DNA from: Molanna angustata
Lineage: Eukaryota; Arthropoda; Insecta; Trichoptera; Molannidae
Assembly: GCA_963576475.1 (NCBI GenBank)
Contig: OY754984.1
Location: 17,210,275-17,274,274 of the forward strand
Direction: 5' to 3'
DNA: 64,000 nt
In this document: positions 43,190-54,352 of the stretch, in pieces
How positions within the stretch are numbered: the stretch's first letter is position 1
Layout: each line of letters starts with the position of its first letter
Notes under the pieces: model-generated
Told to the model about the DNA's origin: nothing
Database searches by the model: none
What the model saw: only the letters and a program-made list of their open reading frames with translations
Made by a program: the position numbers and the translations under genes

Positions 43190-44345
43190 TTATTGACAAA
43201 ATTTTTTAACATCTCAATAGAGACAAAGTTGGGATATTATAGAAGAACCAGGAAATCAAGGCACCTACATGGCTTACGATCTGTCATCGGCTGGTTTACG
43301 TGATCACTTGCGCAACGTTCACCAATTAACTATTTATCCGAATATTTTTATTATTGCATATGCGCAAACATTGGATTTTTTTCCCTGTCGTGAGTCAAAG
43401 ATATTTTTTAACAGATTTTTAATTATCTCAATAGAGACGAAGTTGGAATATTTATTGTAGGAGAACCGGGAAATCAAGGCACCTACAGGGCTTACGACCT
43501 GTCATAAATAAATAAAAAAATAATAAGATTGTTTTTCATAATTTCACTCATAGATGGCTGTAGTAAAAATTCCTTATTTTCAAGCGAAAAGAATTTCAGT
43601 ATTACAATATATAGAACTTTCAAAATTGAATTGATATGGATCTCATTAAAAAGGCATAATTGGTGAACGTTGCGCAAGCGCATAAAGTGATCACGTAAAC
43701 CAGCCGATGACAGGTCGTAAGCCCTGTAGGTGCCTTGATTTCCCGGTTCTCCTACAATAAATATTCCAACTTCGTCTCTATTGAGATAATTAAAAATCTG
43801 TTAAATAACTATTTATTATTTATTTATTTTTTAAATGGCACTTGTAACCTCAAATGGAGGAACATTGGCCAGAGTCAAGTTTTTTACAAAATCGTGCATC
43901 TTCATTACATTAAAATAAACAACAAATCCTTTAATATGTTAAGTATCTGGATGGGAGAACTATTCCCAATTGAAAGCTTGATGATGCGTTTGTTGCATTT
44001 TATTTTGCTCTTTTAAATAATTTACAATTTACGCATTGATCTGCTAATTCTTTTGAGGAAGTGTATAATGGTAATAATAATAATTGAGTGTAATTATTTG
44101 TAGTGCTTAATTGTTATTAATATCATTAGTAAATCGGCCAGCGCCGCAAAAAAAAAAACGTTTACTTATAATTGGTGAACGTTGTGCAAGCGCATAAATT
44201 GATCACGTAAAACAGCCGATGACCGGTCGTAAGCCTTGTAGGTGCCTTGAGTTCCTGGTTCTTATATTATATCCCAACTTCGTCTCTATTGAGATGATAA
44301 AAAGTTTGTCAGTAAAAATATCATTTGACTCCCGACAGGGAAAAA
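43190..44345. repeat. Cluster of R1 copies in mirrored order
   Basis: Minus-strand copies lie at 43190-43330 and 43400-43505, and plus-strand copies at 43520-43800 and 44166-44345. Shared core on the plus strand: GTTG(C/T)GCAAGCGCATAAA, GATCACGTAAA, CCGATGAC(A/C)GGTCGTA, GTAGGTGCCTTGA, CTTCGTCTCTATTGAGAT. ATTTTTTTCCCTGTCGTGAG (43376) is paired in inverse by CTCCCGACAGGGAAAAAAAT (44329), so the outermost parts also mirror each other. Noncoding. Confidence 0.75.
44050..44160 (+). repeat. Shared 3' tail 'TCGGCCAGCGCCG'
   Basis: TTAATATCATTAGTAAATCG, GCCAGCGCCGC and an A-run resemble 57900-57960 (TTAATAAATCGGCCAGTGCCG then A-run), the end of an unidentified retroposon. Confidence 0.6.
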
Positions 44346-44934
44346 AATCCAATATTTGCGTAAATGCAATTAAAAAAAATATTCGTACCAATAAAAAATT
44401 AGTTAAATTTCTCCGTCCAAGGAACGTTTATTTTTGATAATACATGAGCAATAAACTTTTTATGTATTTTTACTAGATAGGCTTTAAAGGCAGCTCATTT
44501 AATACCGTGTTATTTGTTTTAAGAATGTTTATTTCCCAAAATGAACTTAACAATCGAAAACTTTCTGACAGATTTTAATATACTGCATTCTGTGTCTGCA
44601 TAAATTTTCATTTCGGAGGATCGTAAAAACTTTCACTAAATAGACTGTGAAAATCAACGAGAGAAAGAAATAAAAGGAAGTTATGAAAATTGAAAATGTA
44701 AAGAAATACCTAGGTACTATTCCTTATTATTTACTTTATTTTCAATATTTAACATGTGAAAAAATATCAATCTGTTAAATTAAAACGGCCTTACCGCTGT
44801 CCGAGTTTGTTCTGTAATATCCTTTTTGGAATAATTAAACAAACATGGATATTTCTCCACCTCCGAAACGAATTTAATGTTTAATAATTGCTCCGCCATC
44901 TTGGAAATCTCCGCAACATTCGTAGCGACGATTT
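44346..44934. other. Unassigned AT-rich stretch
   Basis: No supported feature. Confidence 0.4.
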
Positions 44935-45565
44935 CAGCTAGCAGATAGCACGCAGCTCATGTCGGCAACGAATGATGTCGGCGATGCGCGCCTGTGCACG
45001 AACCTCTATGAATTTGTATTGCGGTAAACAAAAACAATAAAATCCAGAGAGAAACGAACCCCACTTATTTCTATCTTGACAGACATTCATCGTCTCATCG
45101 ACATTCATACATCGTCTTATACATGTCATGTTCTTCTGTTGTTCATGCTTCTAACATTTCCGTCATTCAAAATCATTCCATCCCTTCCTTGGGCGGCCCC
45201 GACCTATTATTCCATTCCTGTCCGCCATTTATATTTTTTTGGTCAGGCGTTCCTCCCCATGTAGCCAAACTTTCTCAATGTGTTCACATCTTACATTCTT
45301 TTCTTATGTCCTCATTTCTGGCCATACAGCGATATCATTTTAACTGCATTTATTCTGCTTTCGTGCGACTTCTGCCATGTCTTATGTCCAAGTTTCACTT
45401 GCATACCTACGTCAAGGTTGACACCAAGATAGGTTTATGAATGACAACTTTAGCGTCCTTTAATATGTGGCGATTATTCATAACTGGTCTAAGTTCTCCA
45501 TTCACTCTGTTTCCTGCCATAACTCTTCTTTCGATCTCCTTATCAATCCGTCCATTGCGTTGAAA
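44935..45565 (-). pseudogene. LINE ORF2 post-polymerase fragment
   Basis: From 45565 on the minus strand: DKEIERRVMAGNRVNGELRP, VMNNRHILKDAKVVIHKPIL, VSTLTYVCKWKLGHKTWQKS, ESRINAVKMISLYG. This is the 'I..RI.AG....G.L......S...K..L...V..PTL.YG.E.W ... R...AVEMR.LR' stretch following the palm in many animal LINEs. Several stops follow. The plus-strand fragment at 48020-48360 covers the next section of a related protein. Confidence 0.7.
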
Positions 45566-46140
45566 CAATATAAACAAAATAAAAAAAACAAATTAACAGT
45601 GTATGATATAAAAAAACAAAGAAAAAAATATTCCAATATCCATTAAAGACAAAATATAATTCATACACACATATCTAAAAAGAACTTTTCCTGTATGTAT
45701 TCATTACCTAGGCGAAGAAAAGCGGCATGACCACGCATTTTGGTAAATCATTTAAAACCTTTGTACATAATACAACTGTCGATGGCGATAATTCAAAAAT
45801 ATCTTAAAGATAACAGTAAGTTGAATATATTGTTGCTTAAAGTTTATGAAGAAAAAAACGACTGTAGGTAACTGATATTTAAAATCTTTTGAAAAATATT
45901 CACATATTTCTTTTGTATCAAAATAAAAATATTTCATTTTTCTGTGAAGGTAGAAGCGTTCGCCTGGATAAGAAAAAAAATATTTTTTAATAACCTCTAA
46001 GCATTTCTATTTCATAACACAATCTCCCTCGGGCTACTGGCAACCCCGAGAAAGGATCAGTGTATTTGATTGAACCCGAGGCAAAACATAACAGTTAAGG
46101 GATGAACAAAGAATTAAATAGATATATTATGATTTTCAAT
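45566..46140. other. Unassigned AT-rich stretch
   Basis: No supported feature. Confidence 0.4.
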
Positions 46141-47120
46141 AAACTAGTTGCATGTAACACATGAGATCCAACTGTCGATAGCAATAGTATGTATAGTTGA
46201 AGAATAAGAATCAAACTATAAACCCATAAATCCATATTATTGAAAATTTTAACACATTTTGGTATGTAATGTATGTCAAGATAGGACAGTATGGAGGTCA
46301 GTTCTCTTTTCCTACCCGGAATATGAAAAAAGCATGATGGTTCTGTATCTTTGTTTGGAGATTAAGTATCAAACTATTAAGTCTTCTTACATATTGTGTA
46401 TAGGCGACTGCCATACAAATTGTATGAAGCGATGTCGTCACTAAACTCAATTTTTTTTTATAAATTTTGTTAAAAAAAATTTGAGATGTACTTCAACAAT
46501 TTTAATATTTTTTATAGAAAATTAAATTATCTAGTTGGGGTGTTTCAGCTTTTTTCGATATATTAAAAATTTTGGAAATATAGGCAGTTAAACTCATAAA
46601 TTTATTATAAAAAAATATTTTTCTAGAATCCCTAGATTTTTTTTGAAAATATAAGTTTGAGATTTTGTATTTGTCAACGTATATACCAATTTTCAGCGTT
46701 CTAACTTTTATGTTTTCTGAGATATATGGAAAAATAAACCAAAATTTGAAAAGTTGATAACCCCTGACTGAAACAAAAATTCACAATTCTGAGTATAAAA
46801 GTTTTGTAGGCCTATAACTGTTTATATATTTTGTAGTTTTGGGCGCTGTTAATTGAGCGAATCAAAAGTTATAAGGGGGGGGGGGGGACACACACAGACA
46901 CACAGTCACACACACAAAACTCACATAAAATGTTTTCCTCCAAATTCTGAGTAAATCCATGTATCGGAATATGTATGCTGCGAAGCCTTTAAGTTGGTGT
47001 TATTAGCATTCAAAAAGTCTACAACGCCATACAAAATATTCCTTCGTACACGCATCTTGGATTTAAACTGCCTCTTCCTTCAATAGAATTTCATTCTATT
47101 GAACGAATCGACAGTTGGAT
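46141..47120 (+). repeat. Interspersed repeat R3 (long copy, inverted 14-mers)
   Basis: ATCCAACTGTCGAT at 46165-46178 and its inverse ATCGACAGTTGGAT at 47107-47120 bracket about 955 bp. AACTAGTTGCATGTAACAC (46142) precedes the left one and is shared with the short copy at 7359. The middle matches 7430-7985. A poly-G run of 14 and CA repeats at 46876-46920 lie where the short copy has GGGGAAGGGGCACACAC. No transposase was found. Confidence 0.7.
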
Positions 47121-47379
47121 AAATCATTATAATCCTAGGGATACCTAAACGATGACACTAGACACAGACAGCAGTCTAATTTACAATTAATAATTCCTTA
47201 TATTATTATTGTTATAACATTAAATAACTGTGTATAAATAAATAAATGCTGTTTTACTGTTAAAGCTGACAACGTCGCAATGTTTCTCCGGTTGACACAT
47301 TTGTCGATGTTTTGAAAAGTAAAAACGTGTTTATTTTCATTTTTATATTGTAAATATCTTTTATTGTGGATATTTTTTT
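47121..47379. other. Unassigned spacer
   Basis: No supported feature. Confidence 0.35.
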
Positions 47380-47545
47380 CCCTTCTTATAAAGAAATGAA
47401 TATGGCCTTTTTAAACGAGTACCTACAAATACATTCATTGGTCAATTATTTGGTTGAAGTCGGATTCGAACTCGCGACCACTGGATCACTAGCCCACTAA
47501 CTACTCTAGCGCGCTAACCGCTCTTCCATTCGATTTTTAATATAA
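47380..47545 (-). mobile_element. tRNA-Thr-related SINE, minus strand
   Basis: The minus strand reads GAATGGAAGAGCGGTTAGCG (A box), an anticodon region disturbed by a short duplication (CTAGCCCACTAACTACTCTA on plus), CCAGTGGTCGCGAGTTCG (B box) and a shortened body. Confidence 0.65.
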
Positions 47546-47770
47546 ATATCATCATTATTTTGATATTTATATGAAAATCTCAGCGAACACTGAAGCAATC
47601 ATTACAAAGTGAGTTAGTTAGTGGTTATGACAAATATTTTTTGTTATTCGTTTACCTCATGTTAAGACGTGAAATAATACGTTTGATAGTATTTATAGTT
47701 AACTCTTTATACTTTTCGCTCAAGATTGGGTATGCATTATTATTTCAATGCAATTTAAACCAGACGGGCG
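47546..47770. other. Unassigned spacer
   Basis: No supported feature. Confidence 0.35.
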
Positions 47771-47939
47771 AGTCTGGTCAAGCGCTGAAATCAAAACCCT
47801 CATGATTACCTACATATATCATGGTATAATTATCATATGGAGTTCTAAAATATACAAAAATTTTACATAGCTGCAAAAGATAATCATATCCATGATATAG
47901 GTAATCATGAGGGTTATGATTTCACCGCTTGACCAGACT
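47771..47939. mobile_element. MITE with ~50-bp inverted arms
   Basis: AGTCTGGTCAAGCG...TGAAATCA..ACCCTCATGATTACC on the left mirrors GGTAATCATGAGGGT..TGATTTCA..CGCTTGACCAGACT on the right. Total 169 bp, noncoding. A half copy lies at 17495-17560. No sure target duplication. Confidence 0.75.
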
Positions 47940-48019
47940 TATCCCTAGATAAAGTAAAGTGAGGTTTTGAGCAGAGACTTGTTTGTTTTCTTTGTTATAA
48001 TATATTATTTTGATGAATG

Positions 48020-48360
48020 CAATTGAAATAAGATCATTGAGAAGTATGACAGTAAGATGAATAAATATGTCATTAATATAATGAAAATGAACAAATTGAA
48101 ATGGTTGGGCCACTTTGAAAGAATCAATGATAATGCTTGACGAAGAAATCTATGTTGTTGACAGGAATGGATTCATCACGGTCGACACGGTCATCCAAGA
48201 AAAGAAAGGCACAACCAAATGAACGAAATTCTGAAAGAGAGACATTTAAGAAGGTTGTACAACATCGTCTCATCAACATCCATGAATGTTGATGAGACGA
48301 GATTGTTGGAGCAAATGGACACTATGGGATGGTTTAAAATCGGGAATGGAAATTAAAAAA
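48020..48360 (+). pseudogene. LINE ORF2 C-terminal fragment with embedded hairpin
   Basis: AIEIRSLRSMTV, then NKLKWLGH-like and FERINDN-like segments in shifting frames, fits 'AIEMRSLR.M ... LKWFGHVERM' of LINE C-termini. CGTCTCATCAACAT and ATGTTGATGAGACG (48268-48302) form a strong hairpin within it. Confidence 0.55.
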
Positions 48361-48759
48361 TAATTCGAAGGGAATAGAACAATAAAGGTTAATTATTGTA
48401 CTTACCGCCAGCCGCGACGAACCAATATATTATGAAGTTTAATTTGAAGCACAGGACAATACACCACACGAAGAACTAAAAACTTGATGAAATTGAAACT
48501 ATGTAGAACTTAAATGAAGATAAATTTGTTACATATATGTATGTGAAGTGCACTGTGTCATCTCTATACTGAAGGAATTTTCTTTTAACAATATTTTTTC
48601 TCAGTTAGGCGGGTAGGTAAACATTGTCTATGCTCAGGATAGGAAAGGAAAGGAGTCAAATGGATATCCCTAAAAAGATTATTGACTTGTTCACGAACTT
48701 CAGAGTGGCTTTACAGTGGTCATTATGGCTGCAGAGCTATAGTCCTAAATATTTGAAAA
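48361..48759. other. Unassigned stretch
   Basis: No supported feature. Confidence 0.35.
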
Positions 48760-49195
48760 GCTTCTTCTTCTTCTTCTTTATCTTGGTGTAGACCGAGGGT
48801 CTGTTGGTACAGGATGGTCCTCCTGAGATGCTGAGCTCCAGCTATCTCTCCATCGTTTCGGGGGTCTTCCTGGTTGACGCTGTCCATCTGGTACCTGGTG
48901 CAGAGCTTTGTGTGGAATTCTCTTTTAGTTCATCCTCTGCACATGCTGGTACCAGTATCGCCGCCTATCTGAGCACATCTTGGACCTCACATACTTCACG
49001 GATTGCCATGTTTCTAATACGATCACGCAAGGTCCTTCCAGCAATGGCGCTTAAAGTTCTCATTTCTGCAGTCCTCAGCATGCTCTTGGTCTTGACAGTG
49101 TCTGCTCTTGCCTCTATGCCATATGTGTATATAGGTCGCACACATGTTTTATAGATGCGTACCTTGCTGCTTGCTGCCTTGTTGAAAAGCAATAT
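48760..49195 (-). pseudogene. RTE-like LINE C-terminus with GAA tail
   Basis: From 49192 on the minus strand: MLFNKAASSKVRIYKTCVRP, IYTYGIEARADTVKTKSM, LRTAEMRTLSAIAGRTLRDR, then IREVCEVQDVLR. This is the 'Y....RP...YG.E.....K....L...EMR.L..I.G.T..DR' region. After a frame break it ends at a CTTCTTCTTCTTCTT run (48764-48778), a GAA tail on its own strand. Confidence 0.75.
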
Positions 49196-49850
49196 TAAAT
49201 AAATAACGAAGAAGATGAATTTTCTAGTACTTCATTATTCATATTCATATGCACGTCTTCGTTAACGTATGCGTACGAATTTCTAATAAAACTTACTCAA
49301 CTGCCGCATCAGGCTTGACAGAGTGTTCAGGTAGTAAAATCGTACGGAATATCAATTAATAATATTTTGTCAACGCCCATCCCTGGGCTATTTTGTCGCC
49401 CCATCTTTTGGCTGGAGGGTTAAACGTAATAAGTATTTGGGTGTTATATAATATAATAGACTACTTTGAGGCATGAATCGGTTTCTGCCTAATTATATTT
49501 TTTCTTCTTCCGACAATAATATGAAATAATTATGTATTGGGGGACCCTTCGCATGTGGTATTGATTATTATTATTATTATTCGACTCGTAACATCATGAT
49601 GGTTTTTCTATACGAATGATTTTCCTCGTTATAAATAATAAATATAACGAACCTTTCCTGTGCCTGAAAGGGAAGTCATTAAATATAGGATTTGAAAAGA
49701 TTATTTTTTGTGAGAGTAAAGTAAAAGAAAATTGCTTAATTATCTGATGTATTTTCCATTTTGTTATATTTTACTAACTTTAACGATAAACTCCGTAATC
49801 AATTGACATTCATAAATTAATATGCAACCTATTATCAAAAGCACATTTCT
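49196..49850. other. Unassigned stretch
   Basis: No supported feature. Confidence 0.4.
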
Positions 49851-50690
49851 ACCCCAAGGGAATATAGTGGAGTTATAAATTCACAAATTTTTAAGTTATT
49901 TATTTTATTGAATTTTTTTTTATTTATTTAACATAATAATTTTACAATACAAATCAAAATAAATTTAAATAAAATAAATAAATTTGATTGAAAGTTATTT
50001 ATTTGTTTGCAGATTGTCCGTAAGGGGGCACATAAACCTGAACACCCAGATTTTAAATCAATTTCACATATGTGAAACAGCCAAAAAAATACCATATGTA
50101 TTTTCAATATTTTTCTAGTGACTGTTTGTCACATAATTTTTAAATTCAACAGAAATTATCTTAAAATAATTATTTAAAATATCCTTTTTTACAACATAAG
50201 TACCTATATCTAAATTACTCCATAACCGCGTGTCGTAGAAAAATAAATCTTTTATATGCTTAAAGAGTGCATAAAACCGAAGTGAATGACCGATAATTTT
50301 TTTACAATTCAAGTCAGGTTTGTTCGTAAAATGCAAAAATTAACAAATTTGGGGTTTCCGATATTTTGAACCACGTCTGTATAAAACATTTCTAACCCTT
50401 ACTAACGCGTAACTTCATAATGCATTAGGCGGTTTTAATATAACATGTTTTCAGTCACTAGGTTTAGCGTTATAATGTCCTCTTAAGTATTATGTTGAGA
50501 TTGTATTCTGAAAGTTTCATCGCAATGTATGTGTAACTGTGTGGATGTGCTTGCTTTGTATAGGTATGTGCGTTGTAGGTACTTGTACGGCGTGTTTATT
50601 CTACTTAATCGAATATAGACTAAATAAATCATTCGTTTCTTTTCAATTTTGCAAAATTGGATACCAAATACTCGCTTAGACTACATTGGT
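49851..50690 (-). repeat. R5 copy 3, split by an insertion
   Basis: The left part (49851-49900: CCCCAAGGGAATATAGTGG) and right part (50485-50690: TATGTTGAGATTGTATTCTG, GGCGTGTTTATTCTACTTAA) together follow R5. Between them, about 49905-50480 is foreign: an AT-rich start like a minus-strand LINE tail and a 73-codon minus frame (50115-50336) with no clear motif. Confidence 0.5.
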
Positions 50691-50850
50691 TAACATCAAA
50701 TCTGATTGGTTGGAACAAATTTCCGTTTGACAATAAGCTCATCAGTGTGTAAATTAAATGCCTTGTAGGCCTTCGTGGCTCAGATGGTCAGATGGTTATT
50801 GGGTACGTGGTAAAGTAATATTTGACCTGTTACTTATCCAAAAAGAATTA
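50691..50850 (+). repeat. LINE-type tail followed by a tRNA-like scrap
   Basis: GATTGGTTGGAACAAATTTCC, TTGACAATAAGCTCATCAG is a weak version of the LINE terminal hairpin. 50768-50800 (GCCTTCGTGGCTCAGATGGT) resembles a tRNA 5' half with A box, but no B box or pairing arms follow. Confidence 0.4.
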
Positions 50851-50855
50851 CATAA

Positions 50856-51428
50856 GCCCGGTATTACAGTTGGCCCTCAACTCATTTACATAGTTTGTTA
50901 AACTCAAGATTAATGTTAAGGGGAGATTGAATCCATTTCCGTATTACAGTGCAATATGACATGTCAGTTACTAAATCTTCAATTATAGACATATTTTACT
51001 TTTTCTGTGTTTATTGTCTGTCAAATTTTAAATAACCTCAAATAATACCAACTACAAAACGGGACGCTACAACTTGAAATACTAATGTTTTATTATCCAA
51101 CATGGTAAATTTAATTATTTTTCACCAAAATAATGCTTTTAAATGCCCATGTTCGTTTCAATACGGCTGTCAGTTTGTTTTTTGTGTGGCGCCACCGTAG
51201 ATACAACTAACGCCTCTAGTGATAGAAACTGAAACTTCACGCGTTGCCCAGCAAATGACAGTTGACTCAGCGTTAAGTACCTACTTAATCCGCCAGAAAC
51301 GTTGAGTTAAATATTTGTCGTTTTAGTGACGTATTTGAGGGAAGATTATGCCTAAACGGACACTGTAATACGCTATATTTTTGTAAAACTTGAGTTTAGC
51401 TCTTAAACTGAGACTGTAATACCGGCCC
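50856..51428 (+). mobile_element. TIR element F4, copy 1 (complete)
   Basis: It begins GCCCGGTATTACAGT and ends ACTGTAATACCGGCC. The inner parts of the termini also mirror: GTTAAACTCAAG near 50898 and CTTGAGTTTAGC near 51389. 573 bp, noncoding, class undetermined. It shares about 430 bp with the inverted copy at 54353-54785. Confidence 0.75.
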
Positions 51429-51552
51429 ATAGTAAATAATAATGTGTATAATAAGTTAAAATAAAAAAAACATTGCTCCCACGAATAAAAATATTATACA
51501 ACATTAATATTATACTATTATAAAATATTATACTAGACTCAGAGGAGCAAAC

Positions 51553-52467
51553 TGTGACTCCGACCATTATATGGTGGTGGCCACCTACAGAAGCCGCATA
51601 TCTTCCAATAGACCTAAAAAGCACCAAACACTCCCAAAGATTAATACTGAGGCACTCAAAACTCCTGAAGGACTCGAGTTATATCACGGAACACTGAGAC
51701 AAAGCCTACCAAGTAATCTAAGTGACACAGACTCCCGAGAAGCATTGGAGGCTGACTGGGACATGCTAAGGAGCGCTATGCTGAGTTCAGCCGAGGATAG
51801 TGTGGGCAACAGACCTAAAGAAAACAGAAATCCTTGGTTCGATGCAGAGTGTCGAGCTAGTATAGAAAATAAAAATAGGCTTAGAAGAGTGTATATAGAA
51901 CGAGAAACCAGAGCAAAGAAACAAGCATACGAGGAAGCAAGGAGAGAATCGAAAAAACTTCTGAGAAAGAAAAAGAGGGCATACATGAATAATATATTGC
52001 TGAAAGTAGAAAAGGACTTCACAGAAAATAATGTACGGGAAGCATATAGAGGAGTCAACATTTTTAAGAAAGGATTTAAGCCGAATACTACTCTATGCCG
52101 AGATACAAATGGTGACATCATAGCGGATGCTAACAAGATAAAGGACAGATGGAAGGATTATTTTCAGCAGCTACTCAACCCACACGCAAACACAGGAAAC
52201 CAGCCAACAGCAATTATACCACCAGAGGAAGATCAGGAGGTGAATCCACCAACCCTGACAGAAACAAAGCTAGCAATAAAGAAGCTCAAAAATAATAAGA
52301 CACCCGGGGTGGATAATATCGCATCTGAACTGATAAAGTATGGCAGTGAACACCTACATAGGTTACTTCATCAGCTAATAACTAAAATTTGGCGTATAGA
52401 AGAAATCCCTGAAGAGTGGCAGCTGAGCATCATATGTCCAATACACAAAAAAAGGAGACAAACTTAA
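51553..52467 (+). pseudogene. LINE ORF2 part 1: endonuclease end, linker, RT start
   Basis: It starts at CDSDHYMVVATYRS, the last AP-endonuclease motif (catalytic His in SDH). A charged linker follows (RRVYIERETRAKKQAYEEAR). Reverse transcriptase begins with ETKLAIKKLKNNKTPGVDNI and EEWQLSIICPIHKK. The frame fails in a run of seven A's at about 52446-52452; one base fewer would keep it open. Confidence 0.85.
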
Positions 52468-53737
52468 ATGTGAAAATTATAGAGGCATCTCACTATTAAG
52501 CACTGCATATAAAGTACTAACAATCATATTAAAAGAAAAGATAGAACACTATTCAGAAACTATCATAGGGGAATACCAAGCTGGGTTCAAAAGAAACAGA
52601 GCAACTACTGATCAACTGTTCACAGTGAGACAGATACTGTCAAAATGCTGGGAGTTCGACGTTGACGTATACCAGCTATTTATAGACTTTAAACAAGCGT
52701 ATGACAGTATAAGTCGGGAAAAGCTCTACGAAATATTACTTGCTTTTAAAATTCCAACGAAGCTTGTAAGATTAGTGAAAACAACAATGAGTAGTACGAA
52801 ATGCAAAGTCAAGATAGAGGGTGAGATGACTGAGGGGTTCTTAGTATCTCAAGGTCTTAAGCAGGGCGATGGCTTGGCACCCACACTCTTCAATCTAGCC
52901 CTAGAGTATGTCATTAGGAAAACATCCGTAGACACAAGCTCCACTATACACTATAAGAGTAGCCAAATAGTGGGTTATGCGGATGACCTTAATATTATGG
53001 GCAGATCCCTCGCAGCTATTCGAGAAGTCTTTGGGCCACTTGAAACGGCAGCAGCAGAAGTAGGTCTGCAGATCAATAAAAATAAAACAAAAGCAATGAA
53101 ACAGACCAGAAGCGCAAACCGTTGGCAAGGAAACACAATACATTTGAAAGACAATTATGACTTTGAAACTGTTGAAGACTTTAAATACCTGGGTTCCAAA
53201 ATCAACAAAGATAATGAGGACACAACAGAAATAAAAAACAGAATAACAACAGGTAACGGAGCATTCTTCTCTCTTCTACCGGTGTTCAAATCAAGAAGTG
53301 TCCATAGAAAAACGAAAATCACGCTGTATAAAACCATTATTAGAACAGTTGTAACATATGGATGTGAAGCATGGACACTTACAGCCAAATCTGCTGAAAT
53401 ACTGGACACGTTTGAGAGACGAGTGCTTCGTAGAATCCTAGGACCTGTGCCTGATGGTGACGCCTGGAGGATTAGATACAATAATGAGCTGTATGCTATC
53501 TACAAAACTTCCAGGCTCTCTGTGCATGTCAGATTGAGCAGATTGAGATGGGCCGGACATGTACAGAGAATGCCACCACAGCGAATACCAAAGAAAGTTC
53601 TGTGTGGACACCCAGGTGGAAGACGAAAGGTTGGAAGACCGCGGCTGCGATGGGAGGACGAAGTTGGAAGGGATGTTTCCCAACTACTGCAAGTGCCGGG
53701 CAGTTGGAAAGTAGGAGAAGCTGGAGGCGAAGACTGA
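52455..53737 (+). pseudogene. LINE ORF2 part 2: reverse transcriptase and C-terminus
   Basis: It continues with CENYRGISLLSTAYKVLT and GEYQAGFKRNRATTDQLF. The catalytic A motif is FIDFKQAYDSI, the B motif QGLKQGDGLAPTLFNLALE and the C motif YADD (about 52978-52989). EVGLQINKNKTK and FKYLGSKIN follow, then YGCEAWTL, AWRIRYNNELYAI, RLRWAGHVQRM and GRPRLRWED. All polymerase motifs are intact. The ORF ends 46 bp before the GAA tail boundary, with alternative stops nearby. Confidence 0.9.
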
Positions 53738-53829
53738 CGGAGGCCAAGGCTCGATATGGGCTGTAGCGCCATTGAAGAAGAAGAAAATATTATACTATAT
53801 TAATGACGTCTTTTTTGGTACTCACTTAC

Positions 53830-54310
53830 TTTACGAGCCCGAGTACTTCACCGCTAGGCCATCCCACTCCAGAATACAGCAACCGCAACGGCATTGTCAT
53901 TAACCATCTTCAAGTCCTTCTGCGTCGCACCTCACTGGCATATCTCGACCGACAGATGAGGATGTGTTCGTCACTTTGTATCTTGCAGCAATTGCAGAAA
54001 ACATCCTCTTCCACCCTTATACCTCACTTTAGCATGTTCTCTTTGCATCTGGTGACACCGACGCGTAATCTATAAAGTGTCTTCCATGTCAGGTAGGGTA
54101 GTTGGTGTCCCGGTCCCAAACTTTCCGACAGATCGACCTGATCTTCACCGTACTGTGTTTGCCAAAGATCTGTCCTTGCCCTATCTGGTGGTAGTTTTTG
54201 GGAGGGTGTAATTCTAAGAAAGCTTTTCCTTGATTTTAGTCTTGCTACCGGTGGTTTGTAACCAAACAAAGGATGTCTCGGGTCCGTTTCCTGTTTATGT
54301 CTCTCTGCAT
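53830..54310 (-). pseudogene. LINE C-terminal fragment, minus strand
   Basis: From 54270: FGYKPPVARLKSRKSFL, TDLWQTQYGEDQVDLSES, LTWKTLYRLRVGVTRCKENM, then after a break VFCNCCKIQSDEHILICRSR. This is the 'W...W ... TL.RLR.G..R....L.K.G...C.C....E..H.L..C' ending with zinc knuckle of jockey-like LINEs. A frameshift or stop near 54020 breaks it. Confidence 0.65.
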
Positions 54311-54315
54311 TCGCA

Positions 54316-54350
54316 GCGACCTCCCTCCTGATGTACAGGAGGGAGGTCGC
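54316..54350. other. Perfect 15-bp hairpin
   Basis: GCGACCTCCCTCCTG, loop ATGTA, CAGGAGGGAGGTCGC. It lies exactly between the LINE fragment and the inverted TIR element, probably a fold-back formed at the junction. Confidence 0.7.
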
Positions 54351-54352
54351 TT

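Larger units (their letters stand above)
51536..53783 (+). mobile_element. RTE-like LINE, 5'-truncated, with target duplication
   Basis: AAAATATTATACTA occurs at 51522-51535 and again at 53784-53797, an exact 14-bp target-site duplication bracketing 2248 bp. The left boundary falls inside the endonuclease domain (SDHY is still visible at 51559-51570). The right end is a short GAAGAAGAAGAA tail. Tandem-repeat tails and this C-terminus suggest the RTE side of the LINEs; clade not proven. Apart from one A-run frameshift the coding part is open, so insertion is fairly recent. Confidence 0.9.

Noticed and set aside
46876..46920. G-quadruplex regulatory element at the poly-G run
   Set aside because: A single G run plus CA repeats inside an interspersed repeat; there are not four G tracts with short loops.
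50768..50830. tRNA gene with GCCTTCGTGGCTCAGATGGT start
   Set aside because: No B box and no matching acceptor or T arm downstream.
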